A stretch of DNA of 64,000 bases from positions 19,838,228-19,902,227 of the forward strand of contig OZ023184.1 of the NCBI GenBank assembly GCA_963995505.1. Reading direction: 5' to 3'. The notes under the pieces were generated by a model. The model had not been told where the DNA came from. It ran no database searches and worked only from the letters and a program-made list of their open reading frames with translations. Of the stretch, positions 46,254-58,571 are shown piece by piece (the first letter of the stretch is position 1; every line of letters begins with the position of its first letter). The DNA comes from Hypericum androsaemum (lineage: Eukaryota > Streptophyta > Magnoliopsida > Malpighiales > Hypericaceae). Both the position numbers and the translations under genes were made by a program.

Positions 46254-47314
46254 TTCAACAAGTATGCATACAAATTTTGGCTAGAATTTGTATATTCAAC
46301 CAAAAACTTTAAGATATTAAATGGGTAAATTTTTCACCAAAACAACATTAATTATATAATAATTCGATGTCATCAATATGATCAATTTGTAGGTACTTTT
46401 GACGATAAGCTACTCTAAACATTCTCTCTTTTTTGCAAGTCCTAAACAATCTCTCTCTTATTGGCGATTTAAATTTTTTTAAGTTCATAACGTTACGATA
46501 TATAATTGGATGTCACACTTTGAATTTGATTGCGTCCAGAGCCTGAGAGCCTGTAAATAACGACAATTTATATAAAAGGCGAGTGTTTGATTTACAAGAT
46601 CCGGAATCCCGGCTCTTTACCCAAAAAAGATTTCAAGTTTCTCGTTGACTATAATGCAAGATTTGTTTCGTTACAGAACGAGCCAAATTAAAAGGTTCAA
46701 TAATGGTAAAAAAAAAGCTAATGACAGTGATATTAGTGCAATTATATGGACGGTTTGATGATATGCTTTACGTCAAATTAAACAAAAATGCTTGTCGACT
46801 AGAAATCTTTGCGTTTGTCTGCAACTTTCCTCTCTTGCAACGTTACCCTAATTAGTTAGTTCAATCGACAAAATTAATAATTTTTTTGATAGGTAAAGTA
46901 TATTCTTCTGGAAATAATCCGTCAAAAAAAATTACATCATAAGTACCAATAATATCGCACCTACGATACCAGAAACCATTAATCATAGGCACGAATCTGA
47001 TTATTACTATCTGAGTACGACTTCTAAAAGTGACACCAAAAATTTACCTAAACCAAAAGATATATTAATTCTCAAAGTAACTTAAATTTCTAAATCTCGA
47101 GTTGTGAACTACATAAATGTAACAATGACAAAAAATTTACTTTAATATTGTTGGATTCTATTTTAGTTGGTAAATATTGTAACAAGATATGATGTTTCAC
47201 AATTATTATTAACCATAATAATTTTGAGATTATCTTCAACAACGAGGATAAACATCAAAGCATCTATCCACAATCATTAATATTCTATTAGGCGTCATGT
47301 CTTGAGAGGATAAC
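46254..47314. other. Intergenic DNA, possible short LINE end
   Basis: At 46887-46910 a T run followed by GATAGGTAAAGTATA looks like the 3' end of a minus-strand LINE, but no target duplication or coding part was found. Otherwise AT-rich. Confidence 0.45.
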
Positions 47315-47850
47315 TTTTTTTTGAGAATTAATATACCTTTATATCATTAATTAAATATGAAAGTCAGTATATAAAAGAGCATCGAGCTTTGGAGGATGGA
47401 TACTAATCCAATCGCTAGCTACAATTCCCAGTCTAACATTTTTACAAACCCAGTCTAAGACTTGATTCTGTAATCGAGTCACTAAAAACAATTTGCAAAG
47501 TGGTAGAGAACCTAGAACTTCCCTAATCTCCAAAACAAGTGTTTCGATCTGCCAAAACACCTGCGGAAAAGGATCTGTCAGGAAGATAAAGACTAATCGA
47601 CAATTGGTTTCGACCACCGTGTTCATTCGGGAGTAATATGAGTGAATCGTAATCATGGATAGTTGAATTGCTTTAATCTCAGCTTCGAGTGAAGGCCGAG
47701 CAGCAATCAAGTCTGTCTAGCCATCAATTAAGTGGCCTTGAGAATTTCTGGCAATTGAGGCAATCCCGGAGGAAGTAGAAGCATCGACCTAGGACGCGTC
47801 ATAGTTGAACTTTAAATTTCCATCACCAGGACTGGACCACGAAGTTAGTC
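47315..47850 (-). mobile_element. LINE 3' end with RNase H domain, truncated
   Basis: The minus strand carries an RNase H-like frame of about 119 codons (RPSLEAEIKAIQLSMITIHS, VVETNCRLVFIFLTD, LVTRLQNQVLDWVCKNVRL). It ends at 47351 and is followed by a 3' end closing on eight T at 47315-47322, its poly(A). A target duplication was not found. Confidence 0.75.
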
Positions 47851-48993
47851 TGTTGCAATTTGCAACAGGTCTAGTGCTCAGGGTACCTATAATCTGCAAA
47901 AATTCATGACACTAATAAACTGCCGCGAAAATATGGTAGATAGATTAGGCTTCAAATCTTCGAATATAAATTTATTCCTAGCTACTATGGCAACAGATAG
48001 CGAGTTGGTGGTGCTTAGTTGCAGTTTTCGATATTCGACAGAAATAAAAAGATAGTGAAAATGACATTCGATTGCACAGTCGAATATAAAAATAAATTCG
48101 ATTAAATACGTACGCACAAGTATGTATATACGAACTCTCTATGCACAGATCCTCTAAGAATAATAGAAAAAAATATAGAGCTTTTAAGAAAAATATACTA
48201 GTAACTTTTTAATATCCAACAATATCATCGGTACGACAATCAGAATGTTTTGCTATGTTCAAGCTGAAATTGAGGGTTCACATAAGTAGAATTTAATGAT
48301 GATTGTGTTAATCACACTGTAAACATCGGTTTTAGAACAACATAAACGACTCTTTCTTCTTATCATCGTTTTTTTCTCATTAAGTTCTGCAATGATAAAA
48401 TTTTTAGTGAGTCGAGTTTATAATCTTCGTACTATTGTACGGGGAAAGTCACTGCTCAATATAAGGGGACATTATTCGGAGGAACTATTATTATTGTAAA
48501 TATTAGTAGTATATTTTTTTGTACTTAATAAAAAAATTACCCATAAACAACAAAACATAAATGTAAAAGGATAATGGAATGAGATAAGGTCACGAGATGA
48601 CCAATTTAATCAGGCTTGGGCCTGCCACAAACCAGTGGCTTATATCAAAAGAACAGGCAAAGTCCATTCCAATAAATAAACCATAGTTGACAATAAATAA
48701 ATAAAAATCACATTGTCATTTGCAATGATATTGTTTGATTCAATTAATTCATTATTTTAAATATATTTATTTATTTATTGTCTACATAGACTATATGCCC
48801 CGGGCTCGCCCGTTTTATAAGCCCGGTGACATGGTCTAGAAGGTGCTCTAAAGCCCGAAAGCTTTATCCACGTGTTCACGAAGTTACAAAGCCCATTTAC
48901 ATTTCTCCGGCCCATCCATTTTATTTTTGTGTTTGAATTTACAAGGACCCTCGTGAAGGTATGATGTATGTATGGGGATGGTAAATGGTATGG
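47851..48993. other. Intergenic DNA, no gene seen
   Basis: AT-rich, no supported frame. Confidence 0.5.
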
Positions 48994-49037
48994 TAGGGTA
49001 TGTATTTTTTTTTTGAAAAGGAAGTAGGGTAGGTATT
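48994..49037 (-). mobile_element. 18-bp poly(A)-bearing micro-insertion in a 13-bp duplication
   Basis: TAGGGTATGTATT at 48994-49006 and TAGGGTAGGTATT at 49025-49037 (one mismatch) flank eight T and GAAAAGGAAG. On the minus strand this is CTTCCTTTTC plus poly(A). Confidence 0.55.
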
Positions 49038-50210
49038 GATAGGACCCTATCCATATATTAGTTTTCGGAATTGAATTCATACTCTACTCTCGACCCTTCA
49101 AATTTTTTATTGTTCAATCCATACTCTATCCTCCACGAGACCCAGGGCCTATAGTGTCTATAGGGTCCGACCATTTAGCGTTCTACTTTTATGCACAAAA
49201 TCAACTTCCATATGAAATTTTAATAAATTCAAGATATTTGTAGGGTCCGACCTTCCAGGAATGCTTATTATCCTACCTCATGTGTTAAAGACACTTTTCG
49301 AGGCAACACTAAATGCATGAATACATATAGCACATAGGGTCTAATTGGGATTTAACTAAGGTTATTCTAAAAAATATAGGTTTAATTAGGGTAGGGTTTA
49401 AAGTAAGGTAAAATTATAAGGATATAATATGAATACCCTAGACCCTACTTTGAAACATGGACTCATACCCTATCATAAATCCAGTCAAAGTCAACATACT
49501 TTAGACTATATTAAGAGTAGGGTCCGACCCATGGATTATGAATATTTTTACCATCCTTGTGCATGTATTTTTTTTACCGGTATTTAGAATCAAACACAAT
49601 CGGGAAAGAGATAACTTCGGTAGGACAAACAGAACACGATTGGTAAGAAACTCGAAAACAAAACTGAACAGAGCACATAAAATAAGATAGCTTGCTGTAC
49701 CAATTCAAAGAGATGCAAGCCTCTTCCAAGAAGAAACGTTTGAGATGAGTGGAAAATCAGAGAAACCAAATAAAATAAGCCACATGGTAACAACTATTTT
49801 TGGAGAAATAACAATTATTAAAGTACACCATTCTCTACCAAATGTTTTACTATACAAACGATTAAAAAAAAACTAAAACGGAATTCCTCAAAACTAAAAC
49901 ACGAAACAAATAAGCAAAACCAATCCAAATCCAATCAAGCCCTGCCATTACCCTGAAACTTTCTTCTCTCAATATATATGCTTCTAGCTTGGAGTAACTG
50001 GGAAACAAATCAATTTTTTCTATAAGTAGACAAGGTTTTCGTCCTGATTCTAGAGTACAATCTAATTAGTAATCCCGATCTTTTGCCACTCGAGTCAGGC
50101 CTGGACAGCTGAAACAAATCCTTAGCATTGCCTCTTCAGCTTGAATCATCTCAGCTCCCCCTTCCATCTACAAATAAGGCTGCTAATCGAAGCAGCTCGG
50201 ATGGCGTTGA
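49038..50210. other. Intergenic DNA downstream of the CLE gene
   Basis: The word TAGGGTCCGACC occurs at about 49158, 49240 and 49517, related to GGGTCGGACCC in the 38.4-kb duplication. This points to an old dispersed repeat. No gene is seen. Confidence 0.45.
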
Positions 50211-50486
50211 TCAGGTTCGGTTGTGTATAGGATCCGATCCTTTCTTCACCGATCTTTTGCTCGATTCGAGGCCAACCGGAGAAGAAGGATGCAGCTTGTA
50301 ACTGCCACCTTGCGTGACCGTGCCTTCGAGGGCACGCAACTGGGTATTAATCCCCGAGCTCCTCCTCGCGATCGCCTCCACGCTCGTCAAGCCATACACT
50401 TCATGGACAGGTTGAAACAGAATCGGTAACAAGAACAAACTTGTCAGAAGAAAACCTGCCAACTTGCAAGAACCAACAAGGGCCAT
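50211..50486 (-). CDS. CLE45-like signalling peptide precursor
   Basis: A 91-codon single-exon frame. Residues 1-32 form a signal peptide (LAGFLLTSLFLLPILFQ core). A variable linker follows, and the C terminus holds the CLE dodecapeptide RSVKKGSDPIHN at residues 78-89, followed by two residues. The xxGSDPIHN form with basic residues before Gly resembles CLE45 (RVRRGSDPIHN, from memory), which signals through BAM3 and represses root protophloem differentiation. The mature peptide would be cut out after secretion and perceived by LRR receptor kinases. A TATA-like ATAAATA lies on the minus strand near 50670. Length and layout fit the family well. Confidence 0.88.
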   Translation of the reverse strand: MALVGSCKLAGFLLTSLFLLPILFQPVHEVYGLTSVEAIARRSSGINTQLRALEGTVTQGGSYKLHPSSPVGLESSKRSVKKGSDPIHNRT

Positions 50487-51636
50487 CTGTCTTTTTTTTT
50501 CTTTCTTTTCTTTTGTGGGTTTGGTTTGTTTGGTGAGAGCTAAACGAGAAGATCAAAGGAATGTGTGTATTTTTAACAATGGAGGAGACACAGAGGAGGG
50601 TTGATGATATGGTGGTGTTGGGATAATTCTGTTCCAATGTTCCATTCCTGTGGAAGATGTGTCTGTTATTTATGCGTTGTTTTTTGGGTTTGGAGTGTAC
50701 TTTAAAAAGCTAGTTGGGGGGAAGGAGGGGCCCAAGGATTGTAGATTCATTAGCAAATCATGAGCACATTTTTTTTTCCGGTGTATTATGGTATCGAGAG
50801 TCGAGTATCGTCATTGAGGCTGCTTATTGTGAGAATCTGGGCAATGATGAATAAAGCAGGGCTTTGGAATTGGAACAATCCCCTTTAAGAAGCCAAGTAT
50901 CTTTTTCGGAATTGCCCATTTTCTGTTCTCTGTCTATTTATTCCGCTTGCTTTTGTCTAGAGAATGGAACAGGGGTAATCCTTTTTATAATTATTTATTA
51001 TTATCAATATTTACTTAATCGACTAATCAAATATTTAACATTGATAAGAGATTGAATTCAAAATTTTTTGTCATTGTTAAATGATTAGTTACAGCTAATG
51101 AAGATGAGTGCGGCACTGGTACAAGATTATAGTTAAAAAGAGAAATATCGAATTCAAGTCAATAGATTTATAGTAAATTCATATTTTTTAAGTTTTTCTA
51201 TTGCAAAACTTCACATTGAAACTACCAAAGAATATGATCAGGGAAAGCCATAAATTCTATGGCAGTAACACATATATTCGATTGCTGTCAATCTAAATCT
51301 TTTAAATAAGGGGTTTCTCAAAATCGAAATCACTAAACAAATCACAAGGGTACGTTTGGGAATTAACATTCCTTTGGCACTAAGTAAATTAGAGAGAAGT
51401 TTAAAAAAAAGTGAAATAGAGAGAAGGAACAAGTGACCTGGCTATACAAAAGAAACAAACTCTTGCTTTTTGCCCATTTTGATTCTAAGTTCGAATATCT
51501 CCTCTCCAACTTTAGTACTACTCCAAGCTCTGTTTTCTATGCAAATGGAAAAAAAATTTAGACATACTTGGTTTCTTGAGCTAAATGTGTTTCTTTATGC
51601 TTTTATTTTGGATGCTCTTTTCTTTTTCGGTTTTGG
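50487..51636. other. Intergenic DNA upstream of the CLE gene
   Basis: It must contain the CLE promoter. No other gene or element is clear. Confidence 0.5.
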
Positions 51637-51802
51637 ATTGAGTGGGGACAACATAAAAGTCGTCCCCACGGAGGGAATTTCGTTTAGACCATCAGATTTT
51701 ATTAAAAACTGTGTCAACAGATCTGACAGTCATAAAAAATCGTGTCTATAAGTATAATAGCTTGATCCATTTCAGTGGGGACAAGAGTTGTCCCCACTGA
51801 AT
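51637..51802. mobile_element. MITE-like element with hairpin ends, 166 bp
   Basis: ATTGAGTGGGGACAAC at the left (51637) and ATTCAGTGGGGACAAC read from the right end (51802) form 16-bp inverted repeats with one mismatch. The right end is a near-perfect hairpin, CAGTGGGGACAA and TTGTCCCCACTG around GAG. The left end has a shorter one (GTGGGGAC ... GTCCCCAC). No target duplication was recognised. Confidence 0.55.
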
Positions 51803-52913
51803 CTGAACCCTTGTTTTTCTTAGCTACAAATTTTGCCAAACTTGTTTGAACAATTAAGAAAAGCCCCAGTCCACCCCAAACTCTCATTCCTTGTCCATTT
51901 GCAGACCCATTTTTTACCAACAAATATTTGCACTAATTGGTGATGAAGTTATTTTAACTTAATCAACATAAAAAAATCTTGAATTTAAGTCTTTGAGAAC
52001 ACATCATTGTTAAATACTTGTTAAAAAATCTTCATTTTTCAAAGGTCTTTTTTGACTAGATCATGGATTAGTGGTCAAGTAGATTTTCAGATGCCAAGTG
52101 TTATAAAAAATATAGCCTTTTTGTCCACTCTTAAATTTATGAAGACCATCTTTCTCCTTTGCTTTCATTCCCTTACTATTTTTTTTGAGAAGTGGTGGTG
52201 CGAATCCTATATATAAGAACGAGGTTATAAAAAATAAATAGAAAATACATAGACAAATAGTGAAAATACTAAACAGACAATGAATACCAAACCGAAGATC
52301 ACATAATAGCACGAATGAGAACAAAAGACGGTCAAGAAGCTAAAAAAGCAACATATAACTAGGAACATTCCAAAGGCATCAAATTCTGCCACTTTAATCT
52401 GATCGGCTGGTAGATTCTTTTTGGGTAATTGTGCATCTAGATGAAAGGGTGACTAGAACAGTCCTATAATATGCTGATTCTTTGGCATTTTAATCCCCTC
52501 CAAATTAAAGTGACAATGTAAAGGAATGTTTTTTCATCGAACTATGTGATATCCAAATATTAACTAGATTTTACAACTCAAGTTTGACACAGATGAATAA
52601 TAAATGGTACTAAAATTTTCCATATCAAATTTTAACACAGTTTTGATCACAATGTTCGAAGATAAAAATTTTATTTAAGTAAAAATAATATCTTGCGAAT
52701 AAATCTATGGTAATTTACACAAAAAAACTACTTAACGTTGTTTATTGCTTTCTTTGTTAATGCTCTTCTTAAAGATAACATACACAACTACATGTTAATT
52801 ATATGCTTATGTCTTCCTTGGGGATAACAATGCATATCACGTGATTCGTTTCATGTCATTTCGTTACTAAATAGACTTATTCACCTAACAATTGCCATTT
52901 TATTCTTTTCAGC
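51803..52913. other. Intergenic DNA, no gene seen
   Basis: AT-rich, nothing recognisable. Confidence 0.5.
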
Positions 52914-53047
52914 AACTTGCATGACAGCCAACGGGCATTGGGGCTAGCAATAAATGCGTTGTTTAATTTGAAGGAGGTCAAGAGTTCGATCATTGACATT
53001 GTAACTAGGTGTAATATTTACCTTTAAAAAAAATAACTTGCATGACA
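52914..53047 (+). mobile_element. tRNA-derived SINE with perfect 13-bp target duplication
   Basis: AACTTGCATGACA occurs at 52914-52926 and 53035-53047. The 108 bp between have an A-box-like GGGGCTAGCAATAAATGC, a B-box-like AGAGTTCGATCATTG and an end TTTACCTTTAAAAAAA. Its 3' part is similar to the SINE at 33908, so both may be one family. Confidence 0.82.
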
Positions 53048-54018
53048 TTGAGTCGCATATACTTGATAGCATCTCACTTTTTTCTGATTTTATTCAACTT
53101 AATTTTTGATACGAGAATTCCCTATTATGAAATTGCGTCATGGAAAAGTTTTACAAAAATTTCTCCACAAATATAAGTCGGTATAGACACAAATGTGTAA
53201 TAGTCTATGAGATTTGAAAACAAGACAGAACGGATCAGGGAAGCAGGCGATCAAGACTTTTTGTCCACAATTCCCAATCCGACAGTGCTAAATCGGGAGA
53301 AACAAAAGAATGAGAAGCGTATCATTTCCCTGAAAATGTGTGAGGTTAAGATAACATTTGTTATCCCGACTAATTAATATAAGTTTAATCAGGTTATGAT
53401 TTTTGAATAGTGGTAAAATTCTTTCAGCTAATATTTAACAATGAATATTGCTGATTTTTTAATAATTTGTACCTTAAATTTTTTAATTAAACTAGAAGTT
53501 TAGAACAACTTAGACAATATCTCTGCAAGAAAGTTTTAACACCGCCAGAATCTAGATAGGCCAAGCCTTGGTTGGAAAGTTAATACCAAGGGATGTCCTT
53601 TGTTTAGATGTAGATTCTCGAGGTTGGTCTTAAAATAAAAGTATTCAAAGGAAAACTTTTATCGGTTGTTTTTTAATCTAGGCTTGCATTGGATTGGACC
53701 CTCTAGGGATGGCTCTAGTTTCCACGGTCCTAGTACAACGAGCCCGTCAAAATCGATCAATGACCAATCAACTATAAATTGGACTAAAAAGAGCAAACAT
53801 AAAAGGGAAAGAAGAAGGAAAAAAAGCAGATTAAAGCTAAAGCATTCATTTTGGTTTTGGAAATGGAGTGGTGGATCTCAAGTACAATAAAATGATACAT
53901 ATTTAAAACAGTTAAATTTTAAATCTGGCTGATTTTATAATCTTATTCAAATTGAATCTAGATTTATTGACGGCTTTTATTGTCTTATCCAAACAGAATC
54001 CAGATCCTCCATTGTTTT
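53048..54018. other. Intergenic DNA, no gene seen
   Basis: AT-rich, no supported gene. Confidence 0.5.
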
Positions 54019-54064
54019 CAAGTTTCTTCCTTTTTTTTTCCTGAGAGAACAAGTTTCTTCCTTT
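54019..54064 (-). mobile_element. 16-bp micro-insertion in a perfect 15-bp duplication
   Basis: CAAGTTTCTTCCTTT occurs at 54019-54033 and 54050-54064. Between are six T and CCTGAGAGAA; on the minus strand TTCTCTCAGG plus poly(A). The target is T-rich, so replication slippage is a real alternative. Confidence 0.5.
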
Positions 54065-54800
54065 CGAAAGACCTTTTTTCCCTAACATCGTATATAACAT
54101 GTGGGTTTTAAGGGTGTTCACGGGTGGTTTATTTACAGGGAGATGTTCTTAGGTTTTGCCTATTTTTATTCGAAGTGGACTGATCTATATTTGCCTAAAT
54201 CACTGCGCTTTATACGTGGTTATTTGGATTAATTTGGACGCAAATTATAATCAAGAAGACGGAAGAGAACTTTGTCCTTGTGGTATCATCGACGGCACTT
54301 TTTTCTTGGTATAATTTTTTCTCAATTATCACATTAAGATTTTGAAGAGACCGACGACCACAAAATATCAAATTCTTATTCCGTCATATACTATTAATAA
54401 AATTCAACTGTTTCAGAAAAAAAAGCTACATGTATCATTTTATTAGCAAAACCTTTCATTGGTGCCATTACACAAGACTAAGACACAGAGGGTAGAGAGA
54501 GAGCAGATTTTGAATACGTTTTTGCATATAAATACAGGAAGCAAGCCGAACCAAGGAAATCGATGGCCAGTGCGGATTTGATCCAAGCGTAATTGCAAGA
54601 AAATCTAATAGAACCGGCTTCTTCTCATCTATCTGTCATATGTACATACAAAATACATAAAAGATATCCGATCAAAGGTGCAATGCCTTTTCTGACAAGC
54701 GACCGACGAGCTTTATTGACTCGTACATCCTTCTACAATTGCGTTTCTTCTCCGGGATCAGTTGCGGGAACTTGTGAATTACCGAGTCTCCGTGCGAGGA

Positions 54801-56563
54801 TTAAACGGGTGGCTCCTGGTGGGGAGTCGGAGGTGCTGCGGATGCTATTGCGAACTGCAGACCTCCTTGTTGCCCAGATTGTAGAACAAAAGCAACTTGG
54901 GTTGCTGCCAATGCTGCTGCTGCCTCCTGTTGGATGGAACCAAGAAAGGAATTTAAAAGTTCCGGCCAGATGACAAAGAAATATACTTAAGACAGAGCAG
55001 ACAAGAGGTGTTGCGAAACCTAGATGCAGCACTAACCTGTCTTTGCCTTCGTCGCTGCAAGATGCTAATGGCCCAAGCCATTATGTAGCAGGGCAAAAGA
55101 AATCCGGCTGCTCGAAGCAAGAAAAGCTGCCACAATGAACTAGCCCATGAGACTTATGAACCAAACAATCAAACAAACATGACTAGACGTAACAATGTTA
55201 TGGCTCCTAGTTCACTTACAGAAAAGAACGTCGAAACATCATCATCTCCATCAGCATCAGTAACAGACAAAGCATGTCGCAAGAGTAGAAGGGCCATCAA
55301 CTACAAAACAGAGATGCACATTTGATGTCAGATTTACATGGCTCTAGTCATGATAAAGGGGAACTGTCATCAGGAAAGGCAAATGAAACAAAATAAAAGG
55401 TCGATTAATAATGCCAAAACTCGAAAAACCAGGTAATAGTTAGTAATCTTACTATGAGAGCAGCAGAACGGCAAAATGCTGCTCCACTGGCATTTGATGC
55501 AGCATACTCATCATACTCGGCCTCGAGAAAATGGCGTTCAGCCTCCGCGATTGCCAAAAGACGAGGATCACGAAGATCGAGAGGAGTTCCAGAGATTGTC
55601 CAGCCGCTACAGCAGAAAGAACAACAAAACCGAAAGGTTAGGATCATAAGTTGTATACAAAGATCAATGCCCTGGAACAAAGAAAATGTATACCTCAGTT
55701 CCATACCGTGCAGCGCACTAAAGTGCAAACATGAAGCCAAAGACAAAACTGAAAATTTCTACTACCAGAGATACTTCAACTCACCCAATGTCGATGGCAG
55801 TTTCATCAGCCGGAGGTGGACGGGGAGGAGCAGTGTAGCCAGATTGGTAAAGCTATCCACCAAATAGAGCAAAGTTAGCACAACAAACAGAGAAAAAAGA
55901 GTCAGCAAACACAAAACGAGAAGCCAGGGACAATAAAGCCGGAGATACCTGATGGCAGATCTCACAAGTTATGTCGCCTTTCTCATTGCACCAATGCTGA
56001 ACACACTTCCTATGAGCATACTGCAAAATAGTAGAACGCGACGTATCAGATCAGAAGCTCGAGGTCACGGCAAACAAAGGCCACCATCATCCCCGTCAAA
56101 GACCGAAAACTGCAAGTTATTTCGACCACAATGACAACCCCGTTTCGCAGTCGAATCGAAACCCTCTCGTATCGTATGAATTAGGGCACACACACACACA
56201 CCCTATGCTAATGTCCATTCTCCAGTACAAGAAATCACCACCTTAACCATGTGAATGATGGATGCCCTATTTAGGTTCAAACCCTAACCCCCAAACAAAT
56301 GATCCTCCTTAACCCTTCTTTCTATTCCCAATTAAATCAAAACACATATAAAAAAAAGTCAACATCGAAAAAAAAAAATAAAGAAATAGAAATACCTTGA
56401 GGCTGCCGCTACAGGCGCAAGGGGACTCCAAATTGGAGAGAGAATCCTCCTCCTGGCAAATCCGGCACTCCGCCGCCCCAACAAGCGGCTCCTCCTCCTC
56501 CTCCCCCGCCGCCGCCTCCTTGTTCTTCAGGCGGTCCACGTACAACACAACGTGATCGCTCAT
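54801..56563 (-). CDS. RING-CH (MARCH-type) membrane E3 ubiquitin ligase
   Basis: The CDS is complement(54801..54926, 55037..55126, 55220..55300, 55453..55606, 55785..55852, 55949..56020, 56396..56563): seven exons, 252 residues, all junctions GT-AG and in phase. Residues 33-78 form a C4HC3 RING-CH finger (Cys33, Cys36, Cys49, Cys51, His59, Cys62, Cys75, Cys78), split between exons 1 and 2. A plant-specific middle part follows (GWTISGTPLDLRDPRLLAIA). Then come two hydrophobic segments, ALILMALLLLRHAL and FLLRAAGFLLPCYIMAWAIS, and a Gln/Ala-rich tail. RING-CH proteins transfer ubiquitin to membrane targets from the ER or plasma membrane; targets here are unknown. The gene start follows an acidic N terminus typical of the group. 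Confidence 0.93.
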
Positions 56564-57476
56564 CCTTCCTTCCTTCCTTCCTGCCGCTCTTCCTCCTTCA
56601 CCGATAATTACAATTCAAACAAACAAACAAATTCACTATAAAACCTTTAATTTAATTTCTCCGATTTTAATTAATTAGATTGGGATAAATAGATTAGTAG
56701 AAAATAAGACGACGAGAATGGCAGGGGAGACAGGTTGTTAGGTGGTGGTGATGATTTATATGAAAGGGAGGAGTAGGTGGTGGGGCGTAAGTGAAACGAC
56801 ATCGTATAAGAGGAGAAACCGAAACCGCGTTCAGGAAAAGCGACCGGTCATGATATCTTAACTCTATTCCAAAACCTACCTAACCGACTAATTTTTTATT
56901 TAAAGTTTGGACAATTATTTACCAGCTTATTTATTTATATCTTCTTTTTACATATAATCGGACTATATTCTGTTAAACTATCCGAGCTTTTATACATCTT
57001 CTTTTTATTTAGCTTGTATTTTTTTAGAATTTTTATTTATATTGTCTGGGATTGAAACAAAGGACGAGGTTAAGGAATTAATTAAGGTGAAATTAGCTTA
57101 GGATTGGATTTGACGATGAGCAAAGGGAATTTCGGGAAAATGGCTAATACATTGGGGAGCACGGTAACCATTTCGCTTTGGATCGTGTGGCGTGGGTTCG
57201 CCGTTGGAAATTGTTAAAAATTTATTAAAAGTATGTTGTTTTATTATTTAATAATTTATCTAACTCGAATTTAAATTAATGATTAATAAATTTCATAAAT
57301 ACTTAAAAAAAATTCGTCAGCTGTGACGCATGTTATCGTGATAAACAATGCGGTGATTCAGGCAACTCACTTTGAGTTTCCGCGTACGACCACCGGGTTT
57401 CTTTATTTCTTTCCCTTTTTTTTCGTTTTGGTTGACTAAGTCAGAAGGCAGCTGGGTGAATCAGTGCTACCCCTCC
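56564..57476. other. Intergenic DNA upstream of the RING-CH gene
   Basis: A run of CTTC units lies at 56564-56580. At 57240-57290 there is a copy of the dispersed word CTAACTCGAATTTAAATTA. No gene is seen. Confidence 0.5.
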
Positions 57477-57663
57477 TTGTACTAATTTTTTGGGGTAAGT
57501 AGATGAATTTTATTTCGACTCCAAAATTTTACACGTGAGGTTAATAACTAGCGAAGCAGGTTACAAAAGATAACCATGTACGAAGTCATCTTAAAAATTC
57601 CAAATATAAGATCAACTCCTGATTGCCAAAATCCGATGCGGCAACTCTCTTTATACTAATTTT
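57477..57663 (-). mobile_element. 5'-truncated LINE tail with 13-bp target duplication
   Basis: TTGTACTAATTTT at 57477-57489 and TTATACTAATTTT at 57651-57663 (one mismatch) flank 161 bp. On the minus strand the insert ends CATCTACTTACCCC plus A, the same 3' end as the element at 9071-9169. Confidence 0.75.
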
Positions 57664-58288
57664 ATGATAGTCTTTCTATACTATGTGATAATATGTGAAT
57701 TATCATTTCTTTTAAGCTAAAAATTTATTTAGTATCAACCAATTTATATACCAATATTCTCTGGTTTCAAAATATTTGATCAATTTTTTAAATTATATTT
57801 GGGGGTATTTCTATCAAGAAAATTTATTCAAATAGTGGCGAGTCAATTAGAAAAACCTATGTTACTCGGACAAATATTTTGAAACTACGATATAGTGGTA
57901 TATAAGTCGACCAAACAAGATGATAAAATTGGACTTTTAGCATTTTTTAAATAAAATTTAGGAGGAAAAAAATAAACATTATATGGTACACTATAAAAAA
58001 AATCACATGATAGATCATAATTATTGAGTTTACGTATACCAAATCATATTTGTCACAGAATACGATTGTAAAATTTTCCCTCCTTTTACTATCCCGTTCA
58101 GTACTCATGTTTGCTTATATTTTTTATTTCCTCTCGTATTTTACAATCAAGTCATGTAGCTTATGAGATATGTTGTTGCAAACGTCCGGGTAGACTAGAC
58201 AAATAATGAATTTTGCTCTCTGCCAGTAACGATTAAATTAAAACGAATACTTGTGCAGTTAGATTCGTTGATTTTACTAGTTCTAGAA
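57664..58288. other. Intergenic DNA, no gene seen
   Basis: AT-rich, nothing recognisable. Confidence 0.5.
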
Positions 58289-58571
58289 TGTTAGGAATTC
58301 AGCAACTAGGGAACAAAATGTACAAAGAACACGGACGCAAGAGTTTATGTGGTTCGGCCTAATGCCTACGTCCACGGAGAGAAAGGAGAACTTTTATTGA
58401 TGAGTTTCCGAGCCACAAAGCCATACAAAAAACCTAGGTAACATGTCTTTATATAGAGATAAACCATTGGTGTACAAGTAACCTATCTAGGTCAGATTAG
58501 GAATCCAAAACCTAGTCAGAATAGGAATAGGAATAGGAAATAAGTCTTTCCTATTTCTCGCCATCCCAACA
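58289..58571 (-). repeat. 3' LTR of the second Copia derivative
   Basis: TGTTAGGAATTC to CCCAACA, as in the LTRs at 20992 and 22667. Confidence 0.88.

Noticed and set aside
46887..46960. Minus-strand LINE tail
   Set aside because: Only the terminal words fit; no duplication and no coding part.
50223..50429. 68-codon plus-strand frame opposite the CLE gene
   Set aside because: Shadow of the CLE frame, which has a signal peptide and CLE motif.
55454..55867. 137-codon plus-strand frame in the RING-CH locus
   Set aside because: Antisense to two exons whose splice sites and protein match the RING-CH family.
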